Shown: piece by piece, positions 9,275 to 17,695 of the stretch
Position numbering within the stretch: position 1 is the first letter of the stretch
How the letters are laid out: the number at the start of each line of letters is the position of its first letter
Source: Streptomyces termitum
GTDB taxonomy: Bacteria > Actinomycetota > Actinomycetes > Streptomycetales > Streptomycetaceae
DNA length: 64,000 nt
Reading direction: 5' to 3'
NCBI RefSeq assembly: GCF_014650175.1
Contig: NZ_BMUL01000004.1
Location: 186,001-250,000, forward strand
Notes under the pieces: generated by a model
The model's database searches: none
Told to the model about the DNA's origin: nothing
Seen by the model: only the letters and a program-made list of their open reading frames with translations
Made by a program: the position numbers and the translations under genes

Positions 9275-10227
9275 CCGCCGCGGTGCCCGCCCTGGTCCGG
9301 CCCGGCCGGCTGCGGCCCGGCGACCGCGTCGCCGTCGTCGCCCCCTGCGGTCCCGTCGCCGAGGACCGGCTGCTCGCCGGGCTCGGCCACCTGCGGGAGT
9401 GGGGCCTCGACCCGGTCGTCGCCCCGCACGTCCTCGACACCCATCCGCTGGGCCACCTCGCGGGCGCCGACCGGGACCGCGCCCGCGACCTGACGGAGGC
9501 GTACGCGGACCCCTCCGTCGCCGCCGTCCTCTGCGCGCGCGGCGGCTACGGCGCCCAGCGCATGGTGGACCTGGTCGACTGGGCCGCCGTCCGGGCGGCC
9601 GGGCCCAAGCCCTTCGTCGGCTTCAGCGACGTCACCGTCCTGCACGAGGCGTTCGCCCGGCGCGCCGGGTTCGCCACCCTGCACGGGCCGATGACCGCGA
9701 CCGCCTCCTTCCTCGACGAGCCGGCCGCCCGGGAGTCCCTGCGGGCCGCGCTCCTCGCGCCGGAGACGGTGCGGGCCCTGGGCCGGGGCCGGGCGCTGGT
9801 GCCGGGCCGGGCGGAGGGGGTGACCCTGGGCGGCTGCGCCAGCCTCCTCGCCGCCGAGCTGGGCACCCCGCACGCCCGGCCGTCCGCCGCGGGCGGGCTG
9901 CTGCTCCTGGAGGACGTGGGGGAGGAGCCGTACCGCCTGGACCGCGTCCTCACCCAGCTGCTCCGCTCCGGCTGGCTGGACGGGGTCGCCGGGATCGCCC
10001 TCGGCTCCTGGGCGGAGTGCGGGCCCTACGAGGAGGTGCGGGCGCTCCTCGCCGACCGGCTCGGCGGGCTCGGCGTCCCGGTGGTGGAGGAGCTGGGCTT
10101 CGGCCACGGGCCCGGTGCCCTCACCGTTCCGCTCGGGGTCCCCGCCGTGCTCGACGCCGACGCGGGGACCCTCGCCCCGGCCGCCCCGGACCCGGACGGG
10201 ACGGGCCCGCACGGGGCGGGGCGGTGA
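9271..10227 (+). CDS. S66 family LD-carboxypeptidase / MccF-like peptidase
   Basis: A 318-residue member of peptidase family S66, which includes muropeptide LD-carboxypeptidase LdcA and the microcin C immunity protein MccF. The nucleophile Ser sits in GFSDVT, the Glu in LLLEDVGEEPYR and the His in GHGPGALTVPLG, the expected S66 order. The GTG start lies in the 4-bp GTGA overlap with the S9 gene. As the last gene of the four-hydrolase operon it may recycle peptidoglycan peptides or detoxify peptidyl compounds. The C-terminal tail is Pro/Gly-rich and probably disordered. Confidence 0.87.
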   Translation: MTAAVPALVRPGRLRPGDRVAVVAPCGPVAEDRLLAGLGHLREWGLDPVVAPHVLDTHPLGHLAGADRDRARDLTEAYADPSVAAVLCARGGYGAQRMVDLVDWAAVRAAGPKPFVGFSDVTVLHEAFARRAGFATLHGPMTATASFLDEPAARESLRAALLAPETVRALGRGRALVPGRAEGVTLGGCASLLAAELGTPHARPSAAGGLLLLEDVGEEPYRLDRVLTQLLRSGWLDGVAGIALGSWAECGPYEEVRALLADRLGGLGVPVVEELGFGHGPGALTVPLGVPAVLDADAGTLAPAAPDPDGTGPHGAGR

Positions 10228-10258
10228 GGATCGGAGCCGTACGGGATCGGGGGAAAGG

Positions 10259-10294
10259 GAGTGCCCCCGGCCCGGACGGGGGACGGGGGCACTC
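10259..10294. terminator. Hairpin terminator between convergent genes
   Basis: GAGTGCCCCC and GGGGGCACTC form a 10-bp perfect stem around a GC-rich loop, 32 bp after the S66 stop and before the convergent permease stop. It probably ends transcription from both sides. No T-run follows, as is common in Streptomyces. Confidence 0.65.
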
Positions 10295-10314
10295 GGCGGC
10301 CGGGGAGGCGGGGC

Positions 10315-11670
10315 TCAGGCCGCCGCGACCCCGGCCCGCGGGAGGGCCCGCTCCAGGACGGCGTACGCGGCGATCGCGACGACCAGGCCGGTGACGGCGT
10401 CCGAGAGCTGGGGGGCGAACCAGTGGGCGATGCCCGCGCCCGCCGCGCCGACGGCCCAGGCGAGGAAGGCGGTGGGCCGGACCTTCGCGGTGGGGCGGCG
10501 GTCCATGGCGCCCCGGCCGCCCCGGGCGAAGAACTGGTCGGCGATGAGCACGCCGCCCAGCGGCGGGACGAAGACGCTCAGGACGACCAGCCAGTCCAGG
10601 AAGTGGTTCCAGACGCCCGCGAGCGCGGCGAGCGTGCCGATGAGGCCGAGGACCACCGTCATCAGCCGCATGGTGCGGCCGGTCAGGTGGGACCAGCCCA
10701 GCGCGCCGTTGTACAGGCAGTGGCTGCACACCGAGCCGAGGTTGACGAAGACGAAGACCGCCGCCAGCACGTCGAGCGCCGAGGAGCCCTCGCCGGTGAG
10801 GATCGGCAGGAAGTCGCCGCCCGCCGTGGCCGGCAGGGCGACCGCGCCCGCCGCGACCACCAGACCGCCGGTGACCTGGGCGATGACGCTGGCCACCGGG
10901 AAGGCGCTGACGGTGGCGAGGACGGCCTGCCGGCCGTTCTTCGACCAGCGGGTGAAGTCGGCGGTCATGGTGCCGGAGTCCGCGAAGGTCGCCATGATCA
11001 TGGAGATCGCGGCGCCGAAGGTGAGCGTGGCGTCGCCGCCCACGCCCTGGTACGAGAAGACCGCGCCGAGGTCGTGGTCCTTCGCGGCGATGATCAGGGC
11101 GGCGCCGCCGGCGATGACGAAGAGCGGGGCGGCGACCGCGCCCAGCCACGACAGCGCCCTGATGCCCAGATAGGTCAGGGCGATGAAGCCGAGGCCGGCG
11201 AGGACCGCGACGAGCCGCTCGTGCCAGCCGAACGCCTTGTGCAGGGTGGCGCCGGTGGCGCCGGTGTTGAAGGCGAACCAGCCGACCACGATGGTGGCGA
11301 GGAACGCCGAGGCGACGATGTAGCCGGTCCGGCCGAAGGTGCGGGTGGCCTGGAGCGAGAAGCTCTCGCCGCTGCTGCCCGCGCGGTGGCTGAGGACGCC
11401 GACGTACAGGAGCATCACCAGGTTGGCGACCGCGATGGCGGCCAGCCCCCGCCAGAAGCCCAGGAGCGCGACGACCACGCCGCCCGGGACGGCGTTGGTC
11501 AGGATCATGGGGAATCCGAACCAGACCGCCGAGACGGTCAGGAGCGACTTGCGGCTGCCGGCCGGGACGGGGCCGTGCTCGAACTCCGAGTCGGGTTCGA
11601 GGCCGGTCGGGGAGTCCTGCTCCCCGCCGGCCCCCGCGGGGTCCGCCGCGGGGGTGCGCTGTGTGTTCAT
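10315..11670 (-). CDS. NCS1-family permease (CodB/cytosine permease-like)
   Basis: A 451-residue inner-membrane transporter with about 12 hydrophobic segments after a 40-residue hydrophilic N terminus. The SAVWFGFPMILTNAVPGG start and the FADSGTMTADFTRW region resemble the CodB/PucI nucleobase-cation symporter-1 family, which imports cytosine, allantoin, hydantoins and related ureides. It is the last gene of a minus-strand operon, 34 bp after the DUF1116 gene. Co-transcription with FdrA, DUF1116 and DUF2877 genes suggests that it imports the nitrogen compound they degrade, plausibly a ureide. Confidence 0.88.
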   Translation of the reverse strand: MNTQRTPAADPAGAGGEQDSPTGLEPDSEFEHGPVPAGSRKSLLTVSAVWFGFPMILTNAVPGGVVVALLGFWRGLAAIAVANLVMLLYVGVLSHRAGSSGESFSLQATRTFGRTGYIVASAFLATIVVGWFAFNTGATGATLHKAFGWHERLVAVLAGLGFIALTYLGIRALSWLGAVAAPLFVIAGGAALIIAAKDHDLGAVFSYQGVGGDATLTFGAAISMIMATFADSGTMTADFTRWSKNGRQAVLATVSAFPVASVIAQVTGGLVVAAGAVALPATAGGDFLPILTGEGSSALDVLAAVFVFVNLGSVCSHCLYNGALGWSHLTGRTMRLMTVVLGLIGTLAALAGVWNHFLDWLVVLSVFVPPLGGVLIADQFFARGGRGAMDRRPTAKVRPTAFLAWAVGAAGAGIAHWFAPQLSDAVTGLVVAIAAYAVLERALPRAGVAAA

Positions 11671-11704
11671 CGTTTCTGCGGGTTTCCGGGAGGGCCGTCG
11701 CGGA

Positions 11705-13147
11705 TCAGGCGAGGGCGGCGGCGAGGGCGGTGGCTGCCTTGGTGAACGCCTCGGCGGGCGGGTGCGTGATCCCGGCGCCGATCATGCCGATGCCGGCTTC
11801 CCTGTGGGCGATGGCCGTGTTGATGACCGGGAGGATGCCGGTGTCGATGACCTTGCGGACGTCGATGCCGGTCGGGATGCCCTGGAAGTCGAGCGCGGGG
11901 ATGGTGACGTTGGGGTTTCGGGCGGTGGTGATCTCGCCCATGTCCCGGGTGTAGCCCATGGCGTCGGCCACGGTGCCGCCGACGAGGGCGACGATGGCCG
12001 GGGCCGCCGACATGGCGAAGCCGCCGAAGCCGTAGGTCTCGGTGATGGCGCTGTCGCCGATGTCGAGGCCGGAGTCCTCGGGCTTGTAGCCGGCGAACAT
12101 CGGGCCGACGACCCGCTGGGCCGGGCCGGTGAACCACTGGCCGGGCAGACCGGCGACGCGGATGCCGAACTCGACGCCGTTGCGGGCCATGGTGGTGACG
12201 ACGGTGGAGTCCGCGACGCCGTTGGCGGCGTCGAGGGCGGCCTTGGCCATCGCCATCCAGGTCGGGCCGGAGAAGTAGTCGGAGGACGCGACGAAGTCGA
12301 AGACCTCCTTCTTCTGCTCGGTCGTGAAGGACGACCGGAGCAGGCCCGGGGCGAGCGCCTGGAAGAGGAGCAGGGTGCCGGCGCCGTTGCGGTTGTGGCA
12401 CTCGTCGCCCATGTGGAGGGCCTGGGAGAGCAGCAGGCGCAGGTCGACGGGGCCGGTGAACTCGACGGCCTCCTTCAGCATCGGGCCGAAGACGTCCCGC
12501 ATCCAGACCAGGCGGTCGATGACGCTCTGGTCGTTGGCGCCCATCCGCAGGATCTTCGCCATCTGCTCGGACAGGTTGGTGAAGGCGGTGTTGCCGTGCG
12601 TCTCGTTGCGCACGATGTGCACGTACATCGACGCGGAGGTCACGCCGGCCATCGAGCCGACGGAGTCCGCCTCGTGGCAGGGCTTGAAGGTGATCCGGCC
12701 GGAGGCGGCGACCTCGGCGGCCTCCTCCAGGTCCTTCGCCAGGCCCTCGAAGACGATCGCGCCGGTGACGGCGCCCTTCATCGGGCCGTTCATGTCCTCC
12801 CAGGCGATGGGCGGGCCCGAGTGGAGGATGGTGGTCGGGGTCATGCCGGGGACCACGTCGAGGGCGCGGTCGAAGCCGACGAGCATCGGGCGGGCGGCCA
12901 TGACGCGCTCGACGGCCTCGGCGTTGGCGGCCTCGATCCGCTCGGCGACCCCGGCCCGCTCCAGGGCGTCGAGGGCGCGGACGGCGTCGGCGTTGCCGCC
13001 GCCGGGCGGGGTCCAGTCCAGGGTGGAGACCTGGGCGCCCTGGGCCGCGATGTCCGCGTCGAACAGGGCGAGGCCGACGTTGACGACGCTCAGGTCGGAG
13101 GCGAACAGCCGGGCGGCCGGGGTGGGTTCGGTGTTCTCGGTGCTCAT
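11705..13147 (-). CDS. DUF1116 protein (YlbE/AllG-like), putative carbamoyltransferase component
   Basis: A 480-residue cytoplasmic protein of the DUF1116 family. Recognisable blocks include HSGPPIAWEDMNGPMKGA, KPCHEADSVGSMAGVTSASM, GDECHNRNGAGTLL and ETYGFGGFAMSAAPAIV. In E. coli the homologue YlbE (AllG) is reported as one of three subunits of oxamate carbamoyltransferase, with FdrA and YlbF. Here the ATG overlaps the stop of the FdrA gene by 4 bp (ATGA), so the subunits are likely made in step. The exact substrate in this organism is inference. Confidence 0.85.
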   Translation of the reverse strand: MSTENTEPTPAARLFASDLSVVNVGLALFDADIAAQGAQVSTLDWTPPGGGNADAVRALDALERAGVAERIEAANAEAVERVMAARPMLVGFDRALDVVPGMTPTTILHSGPPIAWEDMNGPMKGAVTGAIVFEGLAKDLEEAAEVAASGRITFKPCHEADSVGSMAGVTSASMYVHIVRNETHGNTAFTNLSEQMAKILRMGANDQSVIDRLVWMRDVFGPMLKEAVEFTGPVDLRLLLSQALHMGDECHNRNGAGTLLLFQALAPGLLRSSFTTEQKKEVFDFVASSDYFSGPTWMAMAKAALDAANGVADSTVVTTMARNGVEFGIRVAGLPGQWFTGPAQRVVGPMFAGYKPEDSGLDIGDSAITETYGFGGFAMSAAPAIVALVGGTVADAMGYTRDMGEITTARNPNVTIPALDFQGIPTGIDVRKVIDTGILPVINTAIAHREAGIGMIGAGITHPPAEAFTKAATALAAALA

Positions 13148-14694
13148 GCCTGTGCCTTCTTCGCGATCTCGCGGGCGAACCGGCCCGTCTCGGTGGAGCT
13201 GAGGGTGACGGTGACGCCCGCGGCGCGCAGGGCGTCGCTCTGGGCGACGACCGACGGGGTGTCCAGGTCGGTGCCGAGGACGTACGCGACGATCTCCAGG
13301 TGGCGGCCGGCCTCCCGGGCGATCCGCCGGGCCTCCCGGAGGGCGGGCAGGGTGGTGCCGACCGGGTCCTCGTGGGAGCCGAAGCCGAGGACGAAGTCCA
13401 GGACGATCGCGGCGACCTCGGGGTCCCCGGCCTCCTCGACGATCCGCTCGATGCGCAGGGCGGGGTCGATCATCGGGTGCGGACGGCCGTTGGTGAAGTC
13501 GTCGTCGCCGAAGTCGAGGAAGGTGTGGCCGCGCGAGGCGGAGCCGGCCGGGAGGCGGAAGCCGGGGTCCTTCTGGATGTTCGACCACACGTCGAGCCCG
13601 GCGTCGCGGACGGCGTACATGGTCTCGTCGCAGAGGGTGCCGCCGCAGAACAGGCCGCGGACGTACTTCTGGCCCTCGGCGAGGCGGGCGACGACCTCGG
13701 CGGCGGCCGCCCCGGCGTCGAACTCCTCGACGGCGGGGCCGGTGATCCCGGCGAGTTCGACGGCCTTGCGGGCGGCCTGGAGGCTGTCGGCGGCGAAGTG
13801 GCCGCCGGCGGCGGTGACCGCCTCCTCGGAGCCGTCGATGAACCAGACGACGACCGGCTTGCCGGCGGCGGCGACCTCGGCGAGGACCTTCTTCTCGACC
13901 GAGGCGGCCGGCGGCTTGGAGACCAGGACGATGACGTCGGTGGCCGGGTCGGCGGCGAGGGCGCGGATGCCGTCGACCATCATGATGCCGCCGACCCGCT
14001 CGGACAGGTCGCGGCCGCCGGTGCCGATGAGCTGCGAGACGCCGCCGCCGAGCGCGTGGACGCGGACGGAGACCTCCTGCGAGCCGGTGCCGGAGGCGGC
14101 GACGATGCCGACGGAGCCGGGGCGGACCTTGTTGCCGAAGCAGAGCGCGACGTTGTTGATGATCGCGGTGCCGCAGTCCGGGCCCATCATGAACAGGCCC
14201 TTGTCGTGGGCGAGGTTCTTGAGCGCGATCTCGTCCTCGACGGCGACGTTGTCGCTGAACATCATCACGTGCAGGCCGCTTTCGAGGGCCTTGCGGGCCT
14301 CGCGGGCGGCGTACGCGCCGTTCACGGCGATCACGGCGAGGTTGGCGCCCTCGATGCCGGCGGCGGCGGAGGCGACGGTCCGGTAGGTGACCTCGGCGGC
14401 GCCGGCGGAGGCGGGGGCCTTGCGGGTCAGCAGGTCCTCGACCTCGGCGAGCAGCGCCTCGGTGTCGGAGCCGTCCGCGGCCACCACCACGATCATGAGG
14501 TCGCCGCTCTCGGCGGCCCGCAGCTCGTCGGTGAGCAGGCCCAGGTTCTCCAGCACCCCCTTGTTCATCTCGGTGCCCATGGCGGTGAACGCCTGCTCCA
14601 CCCCGTCCAGGCCGTTGGCCTTGGTCGAGACGGACATCAGGGACACGGAGTCGAAGTACGTGTTCTTTCGTACGACGGCTGTGGTGGTACTCAC
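13144..14694 (-). CDS. FdrA-like acyl-CoA-synthetase-fold protein (AllF-like)
   Basis: A 516-residue protein with two Rossmann-like CoA-ligase-type domains. The MGPDCGTAIINN and VGIVAASGTGSQEVS blocks (about residues 170-205) and the VWSNIQKDPGF and GFGSHEDPVG region in the second half match FdrA. In E. coli, FdrA (AllF) is reported as part of the oxamate carbamoyltransferase that passes a carbamoyl group between oxalurate/oxamate and phosphate. The GTG start (14694) lies in the GTGA overlap with the DUF2877 stop, and the stop overlaps the DUF1116 start. Confidence 0.87.
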   Translation of the reverse strand: MSTTTAVVRKNTYFDSVSLMSVSTKANGLDGVEQAFTAMGTEMNKGVLENLGLLTDELRAAESGDLMIVVVAADGSDTEALLAEVEDLLTRKAPASAGAAEVTYRTVASAAAGIEGANLAVIAVNGAYAAREARKALESGLHVMMFSDNVAVEDEIALKNLAHDKGLFMMGPDCGTAIINNVALCFGNKVRPGSVGIVAASGTGSQEVSVRVHALGGGVSQLIGTGGRDLSERVGGIMMVDGIRALAADPATDVIVLVSKPPAASVEKKVLAEVAAAGKPVVVWFIDGSEEAVTAAGGHFAADSLQAARKAVELAGITGPAVEEFDAGAAAAEVVARLAEGQKYVRGLFCGGTLCDETMYAVRDAGLDVWSNIQKDPGFRLPAGSASRGHTFLDFGDDDFTNGRPHPMIDPALRIERIVEEAGDPEVAAIVLDFVLGFGSHEDPVGTTLPALREARRIAREAGRHLEIVAYVLGTDLDTPSVVAQSDALRAAGVTVTLSSTETGRFAREIAKKAQA

Positions 14695-15695
14695 AGCGGA
14701 CCTCGCAGTTCTTCTTCCAGACGGAGCCCGGCCACCAGGCCGGACAGAAGGTCCCCGCCCGAGCTGTGGCCGATGGCCAGCACCTCGCGGACGGAAGCGT
14801 GGAGTTCCCCGGGGCGGGGTCCGCCGCCGGGGGTGGCGGCGGGGGCCGTGCCGGGCCGGGGGCCGGTGGCGGCGGGGCCGGCGCCGGTGGGGTTCCCGTG
14901 CGCCAGCAGGGCGACCAGGCCGAGGAGTTCGGAGCGGACCCGGCCCTCGGCGGCCTCGCTCAGGGTGGCGAGGGAGAGGGCCGTGGTCCGGTCGCCCCGG
15001 ACGGCGAGGAGGTCGCGCAGCAGCGGCGGGAAGCCGTCGAGCCGGCTGCCGGGGAGGGCGGCGACGAGGACGAGGCCGGTGAGGAAGTCGTCCCCGGCGG
15101 GGGTGAGGCCGGGGCCCAGGCCGAGGAGGGCGAGGACGCCGTCCCGGGTCCGCTCCTCCTCGCCGGTCCGCAGGCCCGCGAGGAGGAGGTCCCGGCCGGT
15201 GTGCAGGGCGCGCACGACGGCGGCCTCCATCGGGCCGGCGCCGGGGCGGGCGCCGAGCATGCCGCCGAGCGGGCCGTGGACGCGGCAGATCCGTGCGACG
15301 GCGTCGGCGGCGCGGGCGAGGGCGCCCGGGGGGAGCGGGGCGAGGGAGGGGGCGGCGGGACGCCAGGCGCGCGCCCCGGCGGTGGCCAGGCGCAGCGGAC
15401 GGCGGAGGGCCGGGGAGCGGTCGAGCGCGATGTTCCCGGTCGCGAACGTCACACCCAGGCCGGCGCCCAGTTGGTATGCCGACCAGGCGGCGACGTCGGC
15501 GACCAGGGTGCGGGGCGCGTCGCCGGAACCGCGGGCGGCGAGGGCGATCAGCGTCCCGCCGGGCGTCAGCAGGTTCACCACGCGGGTGAAGACCGAGTGG
15601 ACGGAACCCGTGCCCCGCAAGGAGGACAGCAGGTCGAGCAGGCGGCCGTCGCCGGAGAGCACCGGGATCGAGGGGGCGCCGATGGGGTCCTCCAC
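14691..15695 (-). CDS. DUF2877 protein (YlbF/AllH-like)
   Basis: A 334-residue protein with the DUF2877 signature LGLGPGLTPAGDDFLTGLV near residue 190. Its C-terminal half carries a Gly/Pro/Ala-rich insert (residues about 280-300) that is probably a loop. In E. coli the DUF2877 protein YlbF (AllH) is the third gene of the oxamate carbamoyltransferase set. It is the first gene of the minus-strand operon, divergent from the carbamate kinase gene. The shared 136-bp region holds a TTGGTATACCA palindrome, and an imperfect copy (TTGGTATGCC) lies inside this coding sequence at 15471. Confidence 0.85.
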   Translation of the reverse strand: MEDPIGAPSIPVLSGDGRLLDLLSSLRGTGSVHSVFTRVVNLLTPGGTLIALAARGSGDAPRTLVADVAAWSAYQLGAGLGVTFATGNIALDRSPALRRPLRLATAGARAWRPAAPSLAPLPPGALARAADAVARICRVHGPLGGMLGARPGAGPMEAAVVRALHTGRDLLLAGLRTGEEERTRDGVLALLGLGPGLTPAGDDFLTGLVLVAALPGSRLDGFPPLLRDLLAVRGDRTTALSLATLSEAAEGRVRSELLGLVALLAHGNPTGAGPAATGPRPGTAPAATPGGGPRPGELHASVREVLAIGHSSGGDLLSGLVAGLRLEEELRGPL

Positions 15696-15775
15696 CTCGT
15701 CCTCCTCGTCCTGTGGCTGTCGTACGACCGTCGCGCGGTCGGCGCGGTCGGCGGTACTCCTTCCGGTGTACCTCT

Positions 15776-15790
15776 ATTGGTATACCATTC
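15776..15790. promoter_or_regulatory. Candidate GntR/FCD operator between DUF2877 and arcC
   Basis: ATTGGTATACCATTC contains the perfect 10-bp palindrome TGGTATACCA, the shape bound by FadR/FCD-type GntR regulators. It lies about 45 bp upstream of the carbamate kinase start and 81 bp upstream of DUF2877. It may overlap the -35 region of arcC (TTGGTA, 17 bases, TAAGCG). A near-identical site lies downstream of arcC. Binding by the regulator encoded at 16868-17569 is inferred. Confidence 0.6.
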
Positions 15791-15831
15791 TGAGTCCCAT
15801 AAGCGAACGCAAGAGTCACAAGGGAAAACGC

Positions 15832-16767
15832 ATGCGCATCGTCGTCGCACTCGGAGGAAACGCCCTCGCCCGCCGCGGGGAGCCCATGACCGCCGACCGG
15901 CTGCGCGCCAACGTGCGGGGCGCCTGCCAGGCCCTCGCCGGGCTGGCCCGCGAGCACGAGGTCGTCATCACCCACGGCAACGGCCCGCAGGTCGGCCTCC
16001 TCGCCCTCCAGAACCTCGCCTACCAGGACGTCGCGGCCTACCCGCTGGACATCCTCGGCGCCGAGACCCAGGGCATGATCGGCTACGTCATCCAGCAGGA
16101 GCTGTCCAACGCCCTGGCGGGTGAGCGCGAGGTCGCCGCGGTCCTCACCACCACCGAGGTCGACGAGGCCGACCCGGCCTTCGAGCGCCCGACCAAGCTC
16201 ATCGGCCCGACCTACTCGGCGCGGGACGCCGCCGAAGCCGCCGCCGAGTACCGGTGGACGATCGCCCGTGACGGCGGCGCCTTCCGCCGGGTGGTGCCGT
16301 CCCCCGAGCCGCTGCGCGTCATGCAGGCCCCGCTGGTCTCCCGCCTGCTCGACGGCGGCACCCTCGTCGTCTGCGTGGGCGGCGGCGGCGTACCGGTGCG
16401 CACCGACTCCAAGGGCCGCCAGATCGGCATGCAGGCCGTCGTCGACAAGGACGCCGCCAGCGCCGCGCTCACCGCCGACCTGAACGCCGACATGCTGATC
16501 ATGCTGACCGACGGTGACTTCGTCAGCCAGGACTGGGGCACGCCCGAGCAGCGGGACATCCTCACCGCCTCGCCCGAGGGCCTGGCCGAACTCGCCTTCG
16601 CCGAGGGCTCGATGAAGCCGAAGGTGGACGCCGCGATCCGCGTCGCCCGGGCCGGCGGCCGTACCCTCATCGGCCCGCTGGAGCGCCTCGACGACCTGAT
16701 GGAGCGCCGGGTCGGCACCGAGATCCGCGCCGACGTCCCGGGCGGCGTCGTCTACGTCGGTGAGTGA
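15832..16767 (+). CDS. arcC: Carbamate kinase
   Basis: A 311-residue amino-acid-kinase-fold enzyme that makes ATP from carbamoyl phosphate and ADP, releasing ammonia and CO2. Family motifs are the start IVVALGGNAL, THGNGPQVG, the long insert with GAETQGMIGY, VCVGGGGVPV, VDKDAASA, LTDGDFV and the terminal FAEGSMKPKV. There is no arginine deiminase or catabolic ornithine carbamoyltransferase nearby, so it most likely consumes carbamoyl phosphate from the divergent FdrA/DUF1116/DUF2877 system, as YbcF (AllK) does in E. coli. AAGGGA precedes the ATG. Confidence 0.93.
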   Translation: MRIVVALGGNALARRGEPMTADRLRANVRGACQALAGLAREHEVVITHGNGPQVGLLALQNLAYQDVAAYPLDILGAETQGMIGYVIQQELSNALAGEREVAAVLTTTEVDEADPAFERPTKLIGPTYSARDAAEAAAEYRWTIARDGGAFRRVVPSPEPLRVMQAPLVSRLLDGGTLVVCVGGGGVPVRTDSKGRQIGMQAVVDKDAASAALTADLNADMLIMLTDGDFVSQDWGTPEQRDILTASPEGLAELAFAEGSMKPKVDAAIRVARAGGRTLIGPLERLDDLMERRVGTEIRADVPGGVVYVGE

Positions 16768-16784
16768 CGGACGCGCCTAGATCG

Positions 16785-16800
16785 TTTGGTATGCCATTCT
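16785..16800. promoter_or_regulatory. Second TTGGTATRCC operator-like site, downstream of arcC
   Basis: TTTGGTATGCCATTCT shares 13 of 14 bases with the site upstream of arcC, including the TTCT flank. It sits 18 bp after the arcC stop, between convergent genes, where no promoter is expected. It could be an auxiliary operator for looping, a roadblock, or the relic of a rearrangement. Confidence 0.5.
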
Positions 16801-16867
16801 CCGGCCGGTCCGTATGCCGGAACCCCCGGCCGTTCACGGGTACGAGCGGGGAGCCCCGTCCTCCCGT

Positions 16868-17569
16868 CTACCCGGACCCGGACCCGGACCCGGACCCGGT
16901 TCCGGACTCCGCCTCCGTCTCGGGCGCCGTACGGAACTGATGCGCGGTCGCCTCGCTCCGGCTGGTCTCCAGGTGACGCAGGGCCAGCTTCTCGACCCGC
17001 TCCACGTCCCGCGCCTCGATGCACCGGTAGAGCTCCTCGTGCTCCTCGGCGACGGCGGCGAAGGCGTCGTGCTGCCCCAGCAGCCAGCGCATCCGGCTGC
17101 TCAGCGTCGAGTTCAACTCGCTGAGCAGCACGTTGTCGGCGAGCTCGGTCACCGTCTCGTGGAAGTCGGCCGCCGCCCGCCGGGCGGCCGGCCCGTCGCC
17201 CCGGGCGGCGGCGGCCAGTTCGGCGTCGAGGTCGGCGCGGAGTCTGGCGAGCCCGGCCCGGGTGCGGCGCTGCGCGGCCAGCCGGAACCCGAGGACCTCC
17301 AGGGCGGACCGGACGTCCACGAGGTCGGCGATGTCGGAGGGAGAGAACTCGCGGACCACGGCCCAGGTGCGCGGGCGGGGCGTCACGAGCCCCTCGGCGA
17401 CCAGGTCCCGCAGGGCGTCGCGGACGGGCAGCCGGCTCACGTTCAGCTCGGCCGCGATCTCGCGCTCCACCAGCTTGCTGCCGGGTGCCCGGGTTCCGTC
17501 GATGATCTGGTCGCGCAGCGTGCGCGTGACCCGCTCCGATTCGGGTTTGAACTCCTCAGCACCTGTCAT
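16868..17569 (-). CDS. GntR-family regulator, FCD (FadR) subfamily
   Basis: A 233-residue regulator. The winged-helix domain (residues about 12-75) contains LREQIIDG-type helices and VEREIAAELNVSRLPVRDALR, the GntR signature. The FCD domain follows (residues about 85-205) with metal-ligand-type residues such as ADFHETVTELADN and HLETSR. The last 11 residues are an alternating Ser-Gly tail made by hexamer repeats. It is convergent with arcC, 100 bp away, and is the obvious candidate to control the carbamoyltransferase cluster through the TTGGTATACCA sites. Confidence 0.88.
   Translation of the reverse strand: MTGAEEFKPESERVTRTLRDQIIDGTRAPGSKLVEREIAAELNVSRLPVRDALRDLVAEGLVTPRPRTWAVVREFSPSDIADLVDVRSALEVLGFRLAAQRRTRAGLARLRADLDAELAAAARGDGPAARRAAADFHETVTELADNVLLSELNSTLSSRMRWLLGQHDAFAAVAEEHEELYRCIEARDVERVEKLALRHLETSRSEATAHQFRTAPETEAESGTGSGSGSGSG
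16871..16900. repeat. Hexamer tandem repeat (CCCGGA) at the 3' end of the GntR gene
   Basis: Four perfect CCCGGA units plus a degenerate fifth lie immediately before the TAG of the GntR/FCD gene. In frame they give a Ser-Gly repeat tail. Copy number could change by slippage without loss of frame. The site also occupies the convergent 3' junction with arcC. Confidence 0.8.
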
Positions 17570-17695
17570 GCGGTCATTCTTCCACCGGTCCGCCGCCGCA
17601 CCGGCCGCCACCTGCCCGTCCGTCCCCGTCGCGCCCCCTCCGGCGGACCGCCGGGAGAAGTACGCTGGGAGCACTGTCGAGAGCTGGGGGGGCGC

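Noticed and set aside
14688-15975. N-terminal extension of the FdrA protein through the DUF2877 region
   Set aside because: The extension is low-complexity Arg/Pro and the DUF2877 gene occupies the same DNA in another frame. FdrA begins at the GTG at 14694.
16785-16800. Possible promoter of an unannotated gene after arcC
   Set aside because: No open frame with coding character follows in the 68 bp before the convergent GntR gene. It is better kept as an operator-like site.
16814-17695. N-terminal extension of the kinase upstream of 17696
   Set aside because: It overlaps the GntR/FCD gene on the other strand and lacks kinase features. The ATG at 17696 gives the normal family start.
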